From Sulfitobacter sp. (GTDB lineage Bacteria; Pseudomonadota; Alphaproteobacteria; Rhodobacterales; Rhodobacteraceae), in contig JAGXFI010000146.1 of NCBI GenBank assembly GCA_024637305.1, positions 1 through 45,491 on the forward strand: 45,491 nt of DNA, in the 5' to 3' direction. Shown piece by piece: positions 8,610 through 17,742 of the stretch (position 1 is the first letter of the stretch; every line of letters starts with the position of its first letter). Under the pieces are notes generated by a model. The model was not told the DNA's origin, searched no databases, and was given only the letters and a program-made list of their open reading frames with translations. Made by a program: the position numbers and the translations under genes.

Positions 8610-11600
8610 ATGACCGATCCCGTTAAACTGACCCTTTCCGGCGCGCCCGAAGGATATGACGCCCGCCTGCTGCTGGACGAAATCGCAGCGCGCGGCAAGC
8701 CCGTGTTGCACGTGGCGCGTGACGACAAGCGCATGGCCGCGATGCAATCCGCGTTGCGGTTCTTTGCCCCCGAAATGCCGGTACTGATCTTTCCCGGCTG
8801 GGACTGCCTGCCATACGACCGCGTATCGCCCAACGCGGACATCTCCGCGCAGCGGATGGCGACGCTTGCCGCTTTGGCGCACGGAATGCCGGATCGGTTT
8901 ATCCTGCTTACCACACTGGGGGCCGCGACGCAGCGGGTGCCGGCGCGGGCCACGCTGCGGGATGCTGCGTTTTCTGCCCGCGTGGGTGACCGGATCGACG
9001 AAAAGGCATTGCGGAATTTCCTTGTTCGTATGGGATTTGCTCAAAGCCCGACCGTGTTGGAACCGGGTGATTACGCCGTGCGCGGCGGTATTATCGACAT
9101 CTATCCGCCGGGTGATCTGGGTCCTGTGCGGCTCGATCTTTTCGGGGACACGCTGGACGGCGCACGACGGTTTGATCCGGCCACCCAGCGGACGACCGAA
9201 AAACTCGATCTGGTGGAACTTGCGCCGGTGAGCGAAGTCATTCTCGACGAGGCGGCGATCACCCGCTTTCGGCAGAATTACCGGATCGAATTCGGGGCCG
9301 CTGGCACGGATGATCCGCTCTATGAAGCGGTGTCGGCGGGCCGCAAACATCAGGGATTCGAACATTGGCTGGCGTTCTTTCAGGATGACCTTGAAACGCT
9401 GTTCGATTACCTGCCGCAAGCAACCGTGACGCTGGATGACCAGTTGACGCCGACGCGGTTGGCGCGGTGGGATAGCGTTGCGGACCAGTATGAGACTCGC
9501 AAGATCGCGATGGCGAGCCGGTCCAGGATGGACAGTGTCTACAAACCCGCGCCGCCTTCGGGGCTCTATCTGGATGATTCCGCATGGGACGCGGCCGTAG
9601 AAGACCACCGCGTGATCCAGATGACGGCCCTTCCACAACCTACGGGGCCGAATGCTCTGGATGCCGGAGGTCGCATAGGTCGGAATTTTGCACCCGAGCG
9701 CCAGCAGGAATCCATCAGCCTCTTCGGAGCCCTTGCCACGCATATCAAAGCGAAAATGCAGTCGGGCCCCGTGGTCATCGCAAGCTATTCAGAAGGCGCG
9801 CGCGAGCGGCTTACCGGTCTCATCGAGGACGAAGGCGTGGCAGAGGCCATCCCGATTTCCAATGCGACGCGGCTGGGTAAACGCGGTCTGTACCTGGCCG
9901 TATGGGCGCTGGAACACGGTTTCGAGGCAAAGGGTCTTACCGTCATTTCCGAACAGGACGTTTTGGGTGACCGGCTGATCCGCAGCCCGAAACGCAAGCG
10001 CCGTGCAGAGAATTTCCTGAGCGAAGTTCAATCCCTGACCCCCGGCGATCTGGTCGTCCATGTCGACCACGGAATCGGGCGCTATCACGGGATGGAGGTT
10101 ATCTCCGCTGCCGGTGCGGCGCATGAATGTCTGGTTTTGGAATACGCCGAGAGCTCGAAACTGTATCTGCCGGTCGAAAATATCGAACTGCTTTCGAAAT
10201 ACGGCCACGAAGAAGGTCTGCTCGACAAGCTCGGCGGTGGCGCGTGGCAGTCCAAGAAGGCCAAGCTGAAACAACGCATCCGCGAGATGGCGGACAAACT
10301 GATCCGCATCGCGGCGGAACGCGCTTTGCGCAAAGCGCCGGTGCTGGAGCCGCCTCCGGGTTTGTGGGATGCGTTCAGCGCGCGTTTTCCCTATCAGGAG
10401 ACAGATGACCAACTGCGCGCGATCGAAGATGTGGTGAATGATCTGACGTCCGGCAACCCGATGGATCGTCTGATTTGCGGAGACGTTGGATTTGGCAAGA
10501 CAGAAGTTGCCATGCGCGCGGCGTTCGTCGCGGCCATGTCAGGCGTTCAGGTAGCGGTCATCGCGCCCACGACGCTATTGGCGCGGCAGCATTACAAATC
10601 ATTTGCCGATCGTTTCCGCGGATTGCCTGTCAACGTGCGCCAACTCAGCCGCTTTGTCGGCGCGAAAGAGGCCGCCGCGACCCGCGACGGTATGGCGCGC
10701 GGCTCGGTGGATATCGTCATCGGCACCCATGCATTGCTGGCCAAGGGTATCCGGTTCCAGAACCTCGGTCTGCTCATCATCGACGAAGAACAGCATTTCG
10801 GCGTGGGCCACAAAGAACGGCTGAAGGCGCTGCGCACCGACATCCACGTTCTGACCCTTACCGCGACGCCAATTCCGCGCACGCTGCAACTTTCGCTGAC
10901 CGGTGTGCGAGACCTCAGCATTATCGGCACGCCGCCCGTCGACCGGCTGGCGATCCGCACCTATGTCAGCGAATTCGACGCCGTGACCCTGCGCGAGGCT
11001 TTGCTGCGCGAACATTACCGCGGCGGGCAGTCGTTCTATGTGGTTCCCCGGATCAGCGATCTGCCGGAAATCGAGAAGTTCCTTCAGGATCAATTGCCCG
11101 AGCTTACCTATGTCGTGGCACATGGCCAGATGGCTGCGGGCGAGCTGGATGACCGGATGAACGCGTTTTATGATGGCAAGTTCGATATCCTGCTGGCGAC
11201 GACGATCGTTGAATCGGGTCTCGATATTCCAACGGCAAACACCATGATCATCCATCGCGCCGATATGTTCGGGCTGGCGCAGCTGTACCAGATACGAGGT
11301 CGCGTGGGTCGGTCCAAGACGCGCGCCTATGCGTATCTGACGACAAAGCCGCGCACGAAACTGACGCCGACAGCAGAAAAACGCCTGCGTGTCCTGTCTT
11401 CGCTGGATACGCTCGGGGCCGGATTTACGCTGGCGTCGCAGGATCTGGACATTCGCGGCGCAGGAAACCTGCTGGGCGAGGAACAGTCAGGTCAGATGCG
11501 CGATGTCGGGTTTGAATTGTACCAATCCATGCTCGAAGAGGCGATCGCCAAGATCCGCTCTGGCGAGATGGAGGGCGTTACCGATGACGACGGCCAGTGG

Positions 11601-12071
11601 GCACCGCAGATCAATCTTGGGGTGCCCGTGCTTATCCCCGAGGATTACGTGCCCGATCTGGACGTGCGACTGGGCCTTTACCGTCGTCTCAGTGGCCTGA
11701 CAACAAAGGTTGAGTTGGAAGGTTTCGCCGCGGAATTGATCGACCGATTCGGCAAATTGCCGCGTGAGGTCAATACGCTGATGCTGGTCGTGCGGATCAA
11801 GGCGATGTGCAAGCGCGCGGGGATTGCAAAGCTTGATGGCGGACCCAAGGGCGCGACGATCCAGTTCCACAACGACAAATTCGCCTCTCCCGAAGGGCTG
11901 GTGCAGTTCATTCAGGATCAGCGCGGGCTGGCAAAGGTCAGGGATAACAAGATCATCGTGCGCCGCGACTGGAAAAATGACACGGACAAGATCAAAGGCG
12001 GATTTGCCATTGCACGCGACCTGGCCGAGCATGTCGTCGCGAAAGAGAAAAAGGCGAAGATCAGGGCTTAG
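8610..12071 (+). CDS. mfd: Transcription-repair coupling factor Mfd
   Basis: A 1153-residue ATP-dependent translocase that removes RNA polymerase stalled at DNA lesions and recruits UvrA. All modules are in order. There is a UvrB-like N-terminal region. The RNA-polymerase interaction (CarD-like) domain is at about 475-535, with GDLVVHVDHGIGRYHGM. Helicase motif I, GDVGFGKTEVAMRA, is near residue 623, followed by the DEEQ box near 724, the TATPIPRTLQ motif and the RGRVGRSKTRAYAYL motif. The C-terminal UvrA-inhibitory D7 domain comes last. Length is normal for the family. The gene starts at the ATG at 8610; an earlier in-frame start is within the preceding gene. Its last 11 bases overlap the end of the convergent transporter gene. 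Confidence 0.98.
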   Translation: MTDPVKLTLSGAPEGYDARLLLDEIAARGKPVLHVARDDKRMAAMQSALRFFAPEMPVLIFPGWDCLPYDRVSPNADISAQRMATLAALAHGMPDRFILLTTLGAATQRVPARATLRDAAFSARVGDRIDEKALRNFLVRMGFAQSPTVLEPGDYAVRGGIIDIYPPGDLGPVRLDLFGDTLDGARRFDPATQRTTEKLDLVELAPVSEVILDEAAITRFRQNYRIEFGAAGTDDPLYEAVSAGRKHQGFEHWLAFFQDDLETLFDYLPQATVTLDDQLTPTRLARWDSVADQYETRKIAMASRSRMDSVYKPAPPSGLYLDDSAWDAAVEDHRVIQMTALPQPTGPNALDAGGRIGRNFAPERQQESISLFGALATHIKAKMQSGPVVIASYSEGARERLTGLIEDEGVAEAIPISNATRLGKRGLYLAVWALEHGFEAKGLTVISEQDVLGDRLIRSPKRKRRAENFLSEVQSLTPGDLVVHVDHGIGRYHGMEVISAAGAAHECLVLEYAESSKLYLPVENIELLSKYGHEEGLLDKLGGGAWQSKKAKLKQRIREMADKLIRIAAERALRKAPVLEPPPGLWDAFSARFPYQETDDQLRAIEDVVNDLTSGNPMDRLICGDVGFGKTEVAMRAAFVAAMSGVQVAVIAPTTLLARQHYKSFADRFRGLPVNVRQLSRFVGAKEAAATRDGMARGSVDIVIGTHALLAKGIRFQNLGLLIIDEEQHFGVGHKERLKALRTDIHVLTLTATPIPRTLQLSLTGVRDLSIIGTPPVDRLAIRTYVSEFDAVTLREALLREHYRGGQSFYVVPRISDLPEIEKFLQDQLPELTYVVAHGQMAAGELDDRMNAFYDGKFDILLATTIVESGLDIPTANTMIIHRADMFGLAQLYQIRGRVGRSKTRAYAYLTTKPRTKLTPTAEKRLRVLSSLDTLGAGFTLASQDLDIRGAGNLLGEEQSGQMRDVGFELYQSMLEEAIAKIRSGEMEGVTDDDGQWAPQINLGVPVLIPEDYVPDLDVRLGLYRRLSGLTTKVELEGFAAELIDRFGKLPREVNTLMLVVRIKAMCKRAGIAKLDGGPKGATIQFHNDKFASPEGLVQFIQDQRGLAKVRDNKIIVRRDWKNDTDKIKGGFAIARDLAEHVVAKEKKAKIRA

Positions 12072-13284
12072 TTTCAGAGCGTTGCGTGACGACGTGCATG
12101 TAAATCATCAGCACAAACGCCGCGATTGCCATGACCAGAACGGACAGGATCAGAGGCCTTTCCGTCCCATCGAAAAGCGTCCCAAGAGGCGCGGTCAGGG
12201 CGGCCGCCGTGATGGTCGCCACGGCCCCGATAACAGAAGCGGCCATGCCGGCGATATGGCCCATCGGCTCCATCGCCAGCGCGTTAAGATTGCCTAACGT
12301 GAGGCCCGCCTGAAAGAACAGACAGGTCTGCCAAAGCACGAAAAAGGCAAAGCCGTATTCGGTGTGTCCGAGATCCAGCACCAGAAACAGAAATGACAGC
12401 AGGACCTGTCCGCTTAGCGTGATCGTGATCAACATCTGCATGCCATAGCGCACGACCAGCAGCGCATTGAGAAGGCTTGCGCTTGCCGCCAGGATCGCGA
12501 CCAGACAGAACCAGTAGGGGAACGTCTCGGCACGACCGTAAAGCACATCGTAGATCTGTTGGATCTGCATCAGCGTGACGAACAGCATGCTCATCGCCAA
12601 TGCCTGCACCAGGATAGACAGCCGCACGACAGGGTGCGCGAACATCTGACGCACCGCATCCACCATGAGCGACACTCGCAGTGGCCTGCGCTTTTCTGCC
12701 GGCAAGGTTTCCGGCAGCCGAAAACCCATCCACAGAAGGCTGATCAGCGAGAAAATGACGAATGCGGCAAAGATCCCCCGCCAACCCACCGTCCAGATGA
12801 TCTGCGCTCCCAGCGCAGGCGCAATGGCAGGCACCAGTGCGAAAATCATCATGACGAGGGACGCGATTTTCGCCATCTCACGGCCTGAATAGAGATCACG
12901 GATCACGGCCATCGCCACGACACGCGGGCCAGCGGCACCCAACCCCTGAAAAAGCCGGGCGACTAGCATCAGTTCCAGCGACTCGCTCGCCCACGCCACC
13001 GCACTGGACAGGATATAGAGAGCGGCACCGGCGAATATCACCGGACGCCGGCCGAAAGCGTCGGACAGGGGGCCAGTTATGAAGGTTCCCAACCCCATCC
13101 CCATCAGAAACGCGCTCAGGATCAGCGGTGCGCGTTCAGGGGCAAGCGGCGAAAGCTCCTGACCGATCTGGGGCAGGGCAGGCAACATGGCATCGATGGA
13201 AAAGGCGATGGTCGAAAACATCATGGCGATCAACGCAACGAATTCGGGCCGCGCCATGCGGAAATCAGGGGAATTGGGGGTCAA
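12061..13284 (-). CDS. MFS multidrug efflux transporter, Bcr/CflA type
   Basis: A 407-residue, 12-helix inner-membrane protein. Features typical of the DHA1 Bcr/CflA group are the first helix FVALIAMMFSTIAFSIDAMLP, the motif GPLSDAFGRRPVI between helices 2 and 3 (the MFS signature A loop), and LFQGLGAAGPRVVAMAVIRD in helix 4. It probably exports drugs such as bicyclomycin, or sulfonamides or metabolites, in exchange for protons; the substrate is not predictable. There is no ATG before the first helix except at 13257. The TTG at 13284 has GGAG six bases upstream and is my choice; the start is uncertain by up to nine codons. Its 3' end overlaps mfd by 11 bases in convergent orientation. Confidence 0.85.
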   Translation of the reverse strand: MTPNSPDFRMARPEFVALIAMMFSTIAFSIDAMLPALPQIGQELSPLAPERAPLILSAFLMGMGLGTFITGPLSDAFGRRPVIFAGAALYILSSAVAWASESLELMLVARLFQGLGAAGPRVVAMAVIRDLYSGREMAKIASLVMMIFALVPAIAPALGAQIIWTVGWRGIFAAFVIFSLISLLWMGFRLPETLPAEKRRPLRVSLMVDAVRQMFAHPVVRLSILVQALAMSMLFVTLMQIQQIYDVLYGRAETFPYWFCLVAILAASASLLNALLVVRYGMQMLITITLSGQVLLSFLFLVLDLGHTEYGFAFFVLWQTCLFFQAGLTLGNLNALAMEPMGHIAGMAASVIGAVATITAAALTAPLGTLFDGTERPLILSVLVMAIAAFVLMIYMHVVTQRSETKP

Positions 13285-13383
13285 GAGATGCTCCGGCAAT
13301 TTCGAGCCAGAAGATATGCTGGCAGCCTTAACATTTCTTAACTCATGGTTGTGAATGACACAATGCCGGTCAGTCCGGCCCGA

Positions 13384-13839
13384 TCAGCCCGCTGCGCGCC
13401 GCGCCGTCCGACCGATCTGGTCGCGCAGTTGGGTCGTCGAGATGTCTTCGGTCCGAGCCAAATAAATCACGGATGTCAGATCGCCCAGATCGTCGAATTT
13501 TCCCTGCCAATCATCACCCATAGCGAAAACCGAGACGTTGTAGTTTACAATATCGGTGCGTTTTTGCCCCCAGCTTTCCTCAGGAATGACGCGGCTGACA
13601 TAGCGGCAGCTTTCCAGAATTGCGCGCCGCTGCTCGAACGCCATGACGCTGGTCTTACCCTTGATCGCATTGAATTCGTCCGTGGAGCATCCCACGATCA
13701 GCTCAGTACCCATTGCCGACAGCCGTTGCAGCAGGCGCACATGGCCATAGTGAAAAAGGTCGAATGTACCATAGGTCAACACCACCCGCGGTGTCACGAG
13801 GTTGGATTGGTCGAACACGGGATCATAGACGGGCTGCAT
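13384..13839 (-). CDS. Cytidylyltransferase-like protein (TagD/GCT1 family)
   Basis: A 151-residue nucleotidyltransferase with the family motifs YGTFDLFHYGH (HxGH signature) near residue 30 and RTEDISTTQLRDQI near the C-terminus (RTxGISTT in TagD). Enzymes of this family couple CTP to glycerol-3-phosphate or phosphocholine, making CDP-activated head groups. The ATG shares one base with the TGA stop of the upstream LicD-like gene (TGATG), so translation is very likely coupled. Together the two suggest activation and transfer of a phosphate-linked head group onto a surface glycan or lipid. The alcohol used is not known. The downstream gap to the transporter gene is 99 bases. Confidence 0.82.
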   Translation of the reverse strand: MQPVYDPVFDQSNLVTPRVVLTYGTFDLFHYGHVRLLQRLSAMGTELIVGCSTDEFNAIKGKTSVMAFEQRRAILESCRYVSRVIPEESWGQKRTDIVNYNVSVFAMGDDWQGKFDDLGDLTSVIYLARTEDISTTQLRDQIGRTARRAAG

Positions 13840-14741
13840 CAAACAAGCCTTTCAAGGAAGGGGGCAAAGCGCTTGTTTGCGGCGGCCCAGGGGAATTTGA
13901 AGAAAGGGTCAGGATTGCGCCAGTTTTCACCGTAGTTTTCGGCCAGCATCAGCTCTGGCATGGCGGGAATGGCCTGGCCGGTAAGCGCACAGGGTTGCAG
14001 CGGCAGCACGTCGGCGGCAGTCAGCGATCCGTTTGTGTGGGGATAGACGAAGGCGCGGCCGCCCTCTACCCAAGCGGGGAACAGATCTATCTCCACATCG
14101 CCCGCAGGCTTGAGCTTGTAAATGCCTGGCATGCCCGGCAAATCCGTCTCGAAAAGGTCAAGGTCCTCAAGCACGAACCTTAGATTGCGCCATTCCTGTG
14201 CGGCGTCTTCGCGCGTGGTAGCATTCAGCATCACGGCAAGGTCGATATCGTCATCGTGGTCAATCAGCCGCGCATCGCGCACCACACCCAGCAATGTGCC
14301 GGAGTTCAGAAAAACCTCGTAGCCAGCGCGACGCAGGGTCCGCAGATGGCTGTCGACCTGCGCCCAGATGGCACTGTGATCGGCACTGGCAAAATTATGT
14401 TCGTGGTAGCCGTGATTGGTCAGCACTGCGGGGGCCAGATATTTCTTGATCCGCTGCTCGAACGCGTTGAATTCCGCTAGCGCTTCGATGGCTACGAACC
14501 GGGTGCGCAGCTTTTGCAGATTGGCCACGGCTTTGCTGGGTCTGATCCGCGCGATCACGGCAAGCATGACGCTTGCTTCGAGGAATTCGTTCGTCAAGGG
14601 CCGCGTCAGAAGGCCCTGAAGTTCGTTGTAATAGTGCTGGCCATCCAAACCGGTTCCACCAACAGCAATCTCTGCCATCGCCATTAACCGAATTTCAGAT
14701 ACACGGGACTGCACCGCCGCCGAGGACGTCGCCTGTTTCAC
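13839..14741 (-). CDS. LicD-like phosphotransferase (nucleotidyltransferase fold)
   Basis: About 300 residues. The C-terminal half holds the LicD core: SGTLLGVVRDARLIDHDDDI, with the aspartates that bind metal and the CDP-alcohol, followed by EIDLFPAW. LicD of Gram-positive bacteria transfers phosphocholine from CDP-choline to teichoic acid sugars. Related proteins such as fukutin transfer ribitol phosphate. The N-terminal 130 residues are helical and match nothing I recognise. No ATG lies before the body of the protein; GTG at 14741 (after AGG and AAGG), TTG at 14759 and ATG at 14684 are possible starts. It is first in a two-gene operon with the cytidylyltransferase and has a clear promoter upstream. 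Function is inferred from fold and partner. Confidence 0.75.
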   Translation of the reverse strand: MKQATSSAAVQSRVSEIRLMAMAEIAVGGTGLDGQHYYNELQGLLTRPLTNEFLEASVMLAVIARIRPSKAVANLQKLRTRFVAIEALAEFNAFEQRIKKYLAPAVLTNHGYHEHNFASADHSAIWAQVDSHLRTLRRAGYEVFLNSGTLLGVVRDARLIDHDDDIDLAVMLNATTREDAAQEWRNLRFVLEDLDLFETDLPGMPGIYKLKPAGDVEIDLFPAWVEGGRAFVYPHTNGSLTAADVLPLQPCALTGQAIPAMPELMLAENYGENWRNPDPFFKFPWAAANKRFAPFLERLV

Positions 14742-14799
14742 TGCCTTACACCTGCTCAAAGGTCATTTTTGCTGAGGCTTTTTGCCCCTTATGACAACT

Positions 14800-14829
14800 A
14801 TTATAGAGCAGGACAGCGCAATAAGTAAA
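14800..14829 (-). promoter_or_regulatory. Sigma-70-type promoter of the LicD/cytidylyltransferase operon
   Basis: On the minus strand TTTACT (14824-14829) and a perfect TATAAT (14800-14805) are separated by 18 bases. Initiation would fall near 14793, leaving a leader of about 35-50 bases. The leader contains a short inverted repeat (GTCAT...ATGAC, 14762-14766 with 14791-14795). A TATAAT this exact is uncommon in the window's intergenic DNA. Confidence 0.55.
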
Positions 14830-14846
14830 ATGATTTCTTGGATGCG

Positions 14847-15482
14847 TCAGGCCGTCAGCTCCGCAATCACTTTGGTCCAAAGTTCAGGCGGCTGGGCTCC
14901 TGGAACCGCATGTTTGCCGGCAACGATGAAAGTCGGAACGGAGGAAATGCCCATCTGGCGGCTATGGGCGTCGCGGTCGCGGATATCTTCGAGGTCGGCG
15001 TCCGATTGCAAGAGTCTTGTGATCAGCGACGCGTCCATGCCGATCCCGTCCGCGATGTCAGCCAGCACTTCGGGATTGCCGATGTCCCGCGCGTCTGCGA
15101 AATAAGCATGGAACAGGGCATCAACCGCCTCGTTCTGTTTGCGCTCGATCCCCGCCCAATGGATAAGGCGGTGGGCGTCAAGCGTGTTCGGTGTCCGCCG
15201 CATTCCTTCGAAATCGATCTTGAGGCCGGCAGCCTCGGCGCTTTCAACAACGGGGGCGTAGGCGCGCACAGCGCCTTCCTTGCCACCGAATTTGTGTTCA
15301 AGATATTCGCGCCGATCCATCCCGGACCTTGGCATCGTGGGATTCAGTTGAAACGGATGCCATTCGATCGCGAACGGATGCTGCGGATTATCCACCAGCG
15401 CCTTGTCCAGATGGGTCTTGCCGATATAGCACCAGGGGCAGATTGGGTCCGACATGATGTCGAGCTTGATAGGGTCAGTCAT
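14847..15482 (-). CDS. DsbA-family oxidoreductase (FrnE-like)
   Basis: A 211-residue cytosolic thioredoxin-fold protein with the active site DPICPWCYIG near residue 15 and the cis-proline loop GISSVPTFIV near residue 180. There is no signal peptide, so unlike periplasmic DsbA it should act in the cytoplasm. The FrnE/2-hydroxychromene-2-carboxylate isomerase-like group includes proteins linked to polyketide synthesis and oxidative stress. The ATG at 15480-15482 lies inside the last codons of the acyl-CoA ligase gene (8-base overlap), so the two are cotranscribed and probably coupled. Its direct substrate is unknown. Confidence 0.88.
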   Translation of the reverse strand: MTDPIKLDIMSDPICPWCYIGKTHLDKALVDNPQHPFAIEWHPFQLNPTMPRSGMDRREYLEHKFGGKEGAVRAYAPVVESAEAAGLKIDFEGMRRTPNTLDAHRLIHWAGIERKQNEAVDALFHAYFADARDIGNPEVLADIADGIGMDASLITRLLQSDADLEDIRDRDAHSRQMGISSVPTFIVAGKHAVPGAQPPELWTKVIAELTA

Positions 15483-16995
15483 TGGATTGCGCCTCGTACT
15501 GGCTGGCCAGAGCGCGGCGCAGCAATTTGCCGTTTGCCCCGATGGGCAGTTCCGGCAGGTGAATATAGACGCGCGGTTGCTTGTAGCGCGCCAAGTTGGT
15601 TTCGGCATAGCGGCGCAGGGCGGTTTCGTCCAGCGCGGCCGGGCCGGTATAGAATGCAGCGATCACGCGCACGTCTTTTCTTACTTCGACTTCTGCGGCT
15701 CCGACTGCGGTGATGCCTTCAAAGCCCGCCAGCGCCTGTTCCACTTCGATGGGCGACACGCGAAAGCCACCGGCGTTCATCATGTCGTCGGCGCGGCCCA
15801 GATACGAAATCTGGCCTTGTGCATCCATGACACCTTGATCGCCGGTCAGGAACCAGTCTCCGGCAAATTTCGCGGCCGTTTCCTGAGGCGCGTCGCGGTA
15901 GCCGAGCATCAGGCCGGGATCGCTGCGATGGACGGCGATCGTGCCTTCGTGTCCGAGCGCGACGGGGCCGTCCTTGCCCAATATGGCGATGCGGCGACCC
16001 GGTTGGGGGCGACCCAGAACGTCGCCCACCGCGGGTTGGCCTGGATTGCTGGACAGGAAGGTAGAACATTCCGACATGCCGTAAGCCTCGTAGATCGGCG
16101 TGCCGATAGCCTTTTCCCAGCCAGCACGGATACCCTGTGGCAGCTTCTCTCCGGCACTGAGACCGTGGCGCAGGTAGGGAAGGTTGAAATTGCCGTGATG
16201 GTTGAGTATCTGCCGGTAAACACCTGGAGCGGCCGCAAAAATTGTTGCACGGCTTTCTTCCAGAAGGGTCGGCAAGGTATCAGGTCTGGTCCCGGCCGCA
16301 GGGATCAGCGCCGTCGCCCCCATGGTCCAAGGGTCCATCAAGCCGGTTCCAAGCGTATAGGTCCAGTTGAACGCGCCCGCATGCAGCACGCAGTCATCCT
16401 CGCGCAGTCCGTACCAGCCGTCGAACATCATCTGGCGCGCCCAGATCGCCCGATGAGCATGCATTACCGCGCGCGGAACGCCGGAGGTTCCGGAGGTATA
16501 GATGATATAGCCAAGGCGGTTCGGATCGCCGCGATGATACCTAGCCGGCACCAGCAGGCGCATGGCGCGCAGATCGTCCAGCGGCAGGATGCGCGGATCA
16601 TCAGGGCAGGCCACAGCGTCGTCGTGCAAGATCACCGCCGGGTGCAGCGTCTCGATGATCTTTGCCGTCTCAACCAATGTTAATGCCGAAGACGTCGGCA
16701 CCGGCACCATGCCGGCGGCCAGCGCGGCGAGGTATGCGATCGGAAAGTCCACGGTATTGCCCAGCCGCATCAGGACGATGTCGCCTGTACGAAACTCGTG
16801 CTGCACAAGTCCGGTTGCTGTTCCCAGAACAGCGGCTTCCAAGGCGCGATAAGTAAAGGCTTCACCGCCGTGCGGTCCCAGAATCTGCAACGCGATTTTG
16901 TCCGGACTTGTCTTGGCACGGCCCAGCACATGCGCGGCCATGTTGAAATCATCCGGGCAGGGCGCAAAGCCCCCATCGTCAAACAGCGAGATCAT
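15475..16995 (-). CDS. AMP-forming acyl/aryl-CoA ligase
   Basis: A 506-residue member of the ANL superfamily. It has the P-loop YIIYTSGTSGVPRAVMH, the motif EAYGMSECS (A5), the hinge region GDWFLTGDQG...GRADDMMNAGGFRVSP (A7-A8), and the C-terminal catalytic lysine in GANGKLLRRAL (A10). It activates a carboxylic acid as an acyl-adenylate and loads CoA; the layout is closest to benzoate-CoA ligase-like and medium-chain enzymes, with the substrate unknown. The ATG at 16995 is 66 bases from the divergent XRE-cupin regulator gene, which probably controls it. The ribosome site is weak. Downstream it overlaps the DsbA-family gene. Confidence 0.88.
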   Translation of the reverse strand: MISLFDDGGFAPCPDDFNMAAHVLGRAKTSPDKIALQILGPHGGEAFTYRALEAAVLGTATGLVQHEFRTGDIVLMRLGNTVDFPIAYLAALAAGMVPVPTSSALTLVETAKIIETLHPAVILHDDAVACPDDPRILPLDDLRAMRLLVPARYHRGDPNRLGYIIYTSGTSGVPRAVMHAHRAIWARQMMFDGWYGLREDDCVLHAGAFNWTYTLGTGLMDPWTMGATALIPAAGTRPDTLPTLLEESRATIFAAAPGVYRQILNHHGNFNLPYLRHGLSAGEKLPQGIRAGWEKAIGTPIYEAYGMSECSTFLSSNPGQPAVGDVLGRPQPGRRIAILGKDGPVALGHEGTIAVHRSDPGLMLGYRDAPQETAAKFAGDWFLTGDQGVMDAQGQISYLGRADDMMNAGGFRVSPIEVEQALAGFEGITAVGAAEVEVRKDVRVIAAFYTGPAALDETALRRYAETNLARYKQPRVYIHLPELPIGANGKLLRRALASQYEAQSND

Positions 16996-17012
16996 TCGCC
17001 AAGGGCTAGCCC

Positions 17013-17042
17013 GCCGCCGCGCGCGTTGCAAGCCGCGGCGGC
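17013..17042. promoter_or_regulatory. Candidate operator of the XRE-cupin regulator (9-bp inverted repeat)
   Basis: GCCGCCGCG (17013-17021) and CGCGGCGGC (17034-17042) are exact inverted copies 12 bases apart. They lie in the 66-base gap between the divergent ligase and regulator genes, with TTGCAA (17026-17031) between them. The location fits autoregulation and control of the ligase. The arms are GC-rich, so a chance repeat or an RNA hairpin is possible. Confidence 0.35.
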
Positions 17043-17061
17043 GCAGCTTATAGCGACCGGC

Positions 17062-17685
17062 ATGAGTGACAAAGAAGCCCGCAACATGATCCGGATCGCC
17101 CGAGAGGACGGTGCCAGCCCCGACGCGCCGCCGCTTGATCTTGGCTTGCGTGTTCGTGAATTGCGCAAGGCGCGCGGCTGGACGCTGGAGCAGGCGGCGG
17201 GCCAAGCGCGGCTGGCGCGCTCTACCTTGTCCAAGATCGAGAACGGGCAGATGTCACCGACCTATGACGCGCTCAAAAAGCTCGCTGTGGGTTTGGAGAT
17301 CACGATACCGCAGTTGTTCACACCCCCCTCCGCCGGGCAGGTCAACGGGCGTCTGGCCACCACACGGATGGGTGAAGGCACGGCCAAGGCGACGGCGACC
17401 TATGAGCATGAGTTGCTGGCCGACAGCCTGCGGAAAAAGCAGATGTTGCCCTATCGCGCGCGCATCCGCGCCCGCACGATGGAAGAATTCGACGGCTGGG
17501 TCCGCCATGACGGTGAGGAATTCCTCTATGTGCTGACCGGCATCGTGCGGCTCTATACAGAATTTTACGAGCCCATCGAGATGCGGCGCGGCGACAGCGC
17601 ATATTACGATGCATCGATGGGGCATAACGTCGTTTCGGTCAGCCCCGAAGATGCGACCGTGCTTTGGGTCACCTCGCTCGTCTAG
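17062..17685 (+). CDS. XRE-family transcriptional regulator with C-terminal cupin domain
   Basis: A 207-residue regulator. Residues about 27-85 form a helix-turn-helix of the Cro/C1 type (LRKARGWTLEQAAGQARL, then STLSKIENGQMSPTYDALKK). The C-terminal half is a small beta-barrel cupin with EEFLYVLTGIVRLYTEFYEP and GDSAYYDASMGHNV, the usual ligand-sensing part. Such proteins commonly control a neighbouring catabolic gene, and here the divergent acyl-CoA ligase is the obvious target. The ATG at 17062 is the first start that gives a compact protein; the frame upstream runs into the divergent gene. The small effector is not known. Confidence 0.9.
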   Translation: MSDKEARNMIRIAREDGASPDAPPLDLGLRVRELRKARGWTLEQAAGQARLARSTLSKIENGQMSPTYDALKKLAVGLEITIPQLFTPPSAGQVNGRLATTRMGEGTAKATATYEHELLADSLRKKQMLPYRARIRARTMEEFDGWVRHDGEEFLYVLTGIVRLYTEFYEPIEMRRGDSAYYDASMGHNVVSVSPEDATVLWVTSLV

Positions 17686-17742
17686 CGAGGTTATTACCCG
17701 TGATGGCCGATCCGACAACCGCTTTGGCGGGATAATGTCGGC

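Noticed and set aside
13328..13342. TTAAC direct repeat (10-base period) considered as a CtrA box
   Set aside because: The spacing is TTAA-N6-TTAA rather than N7, and the adjacent genes are not cell-cycle or motility genes.
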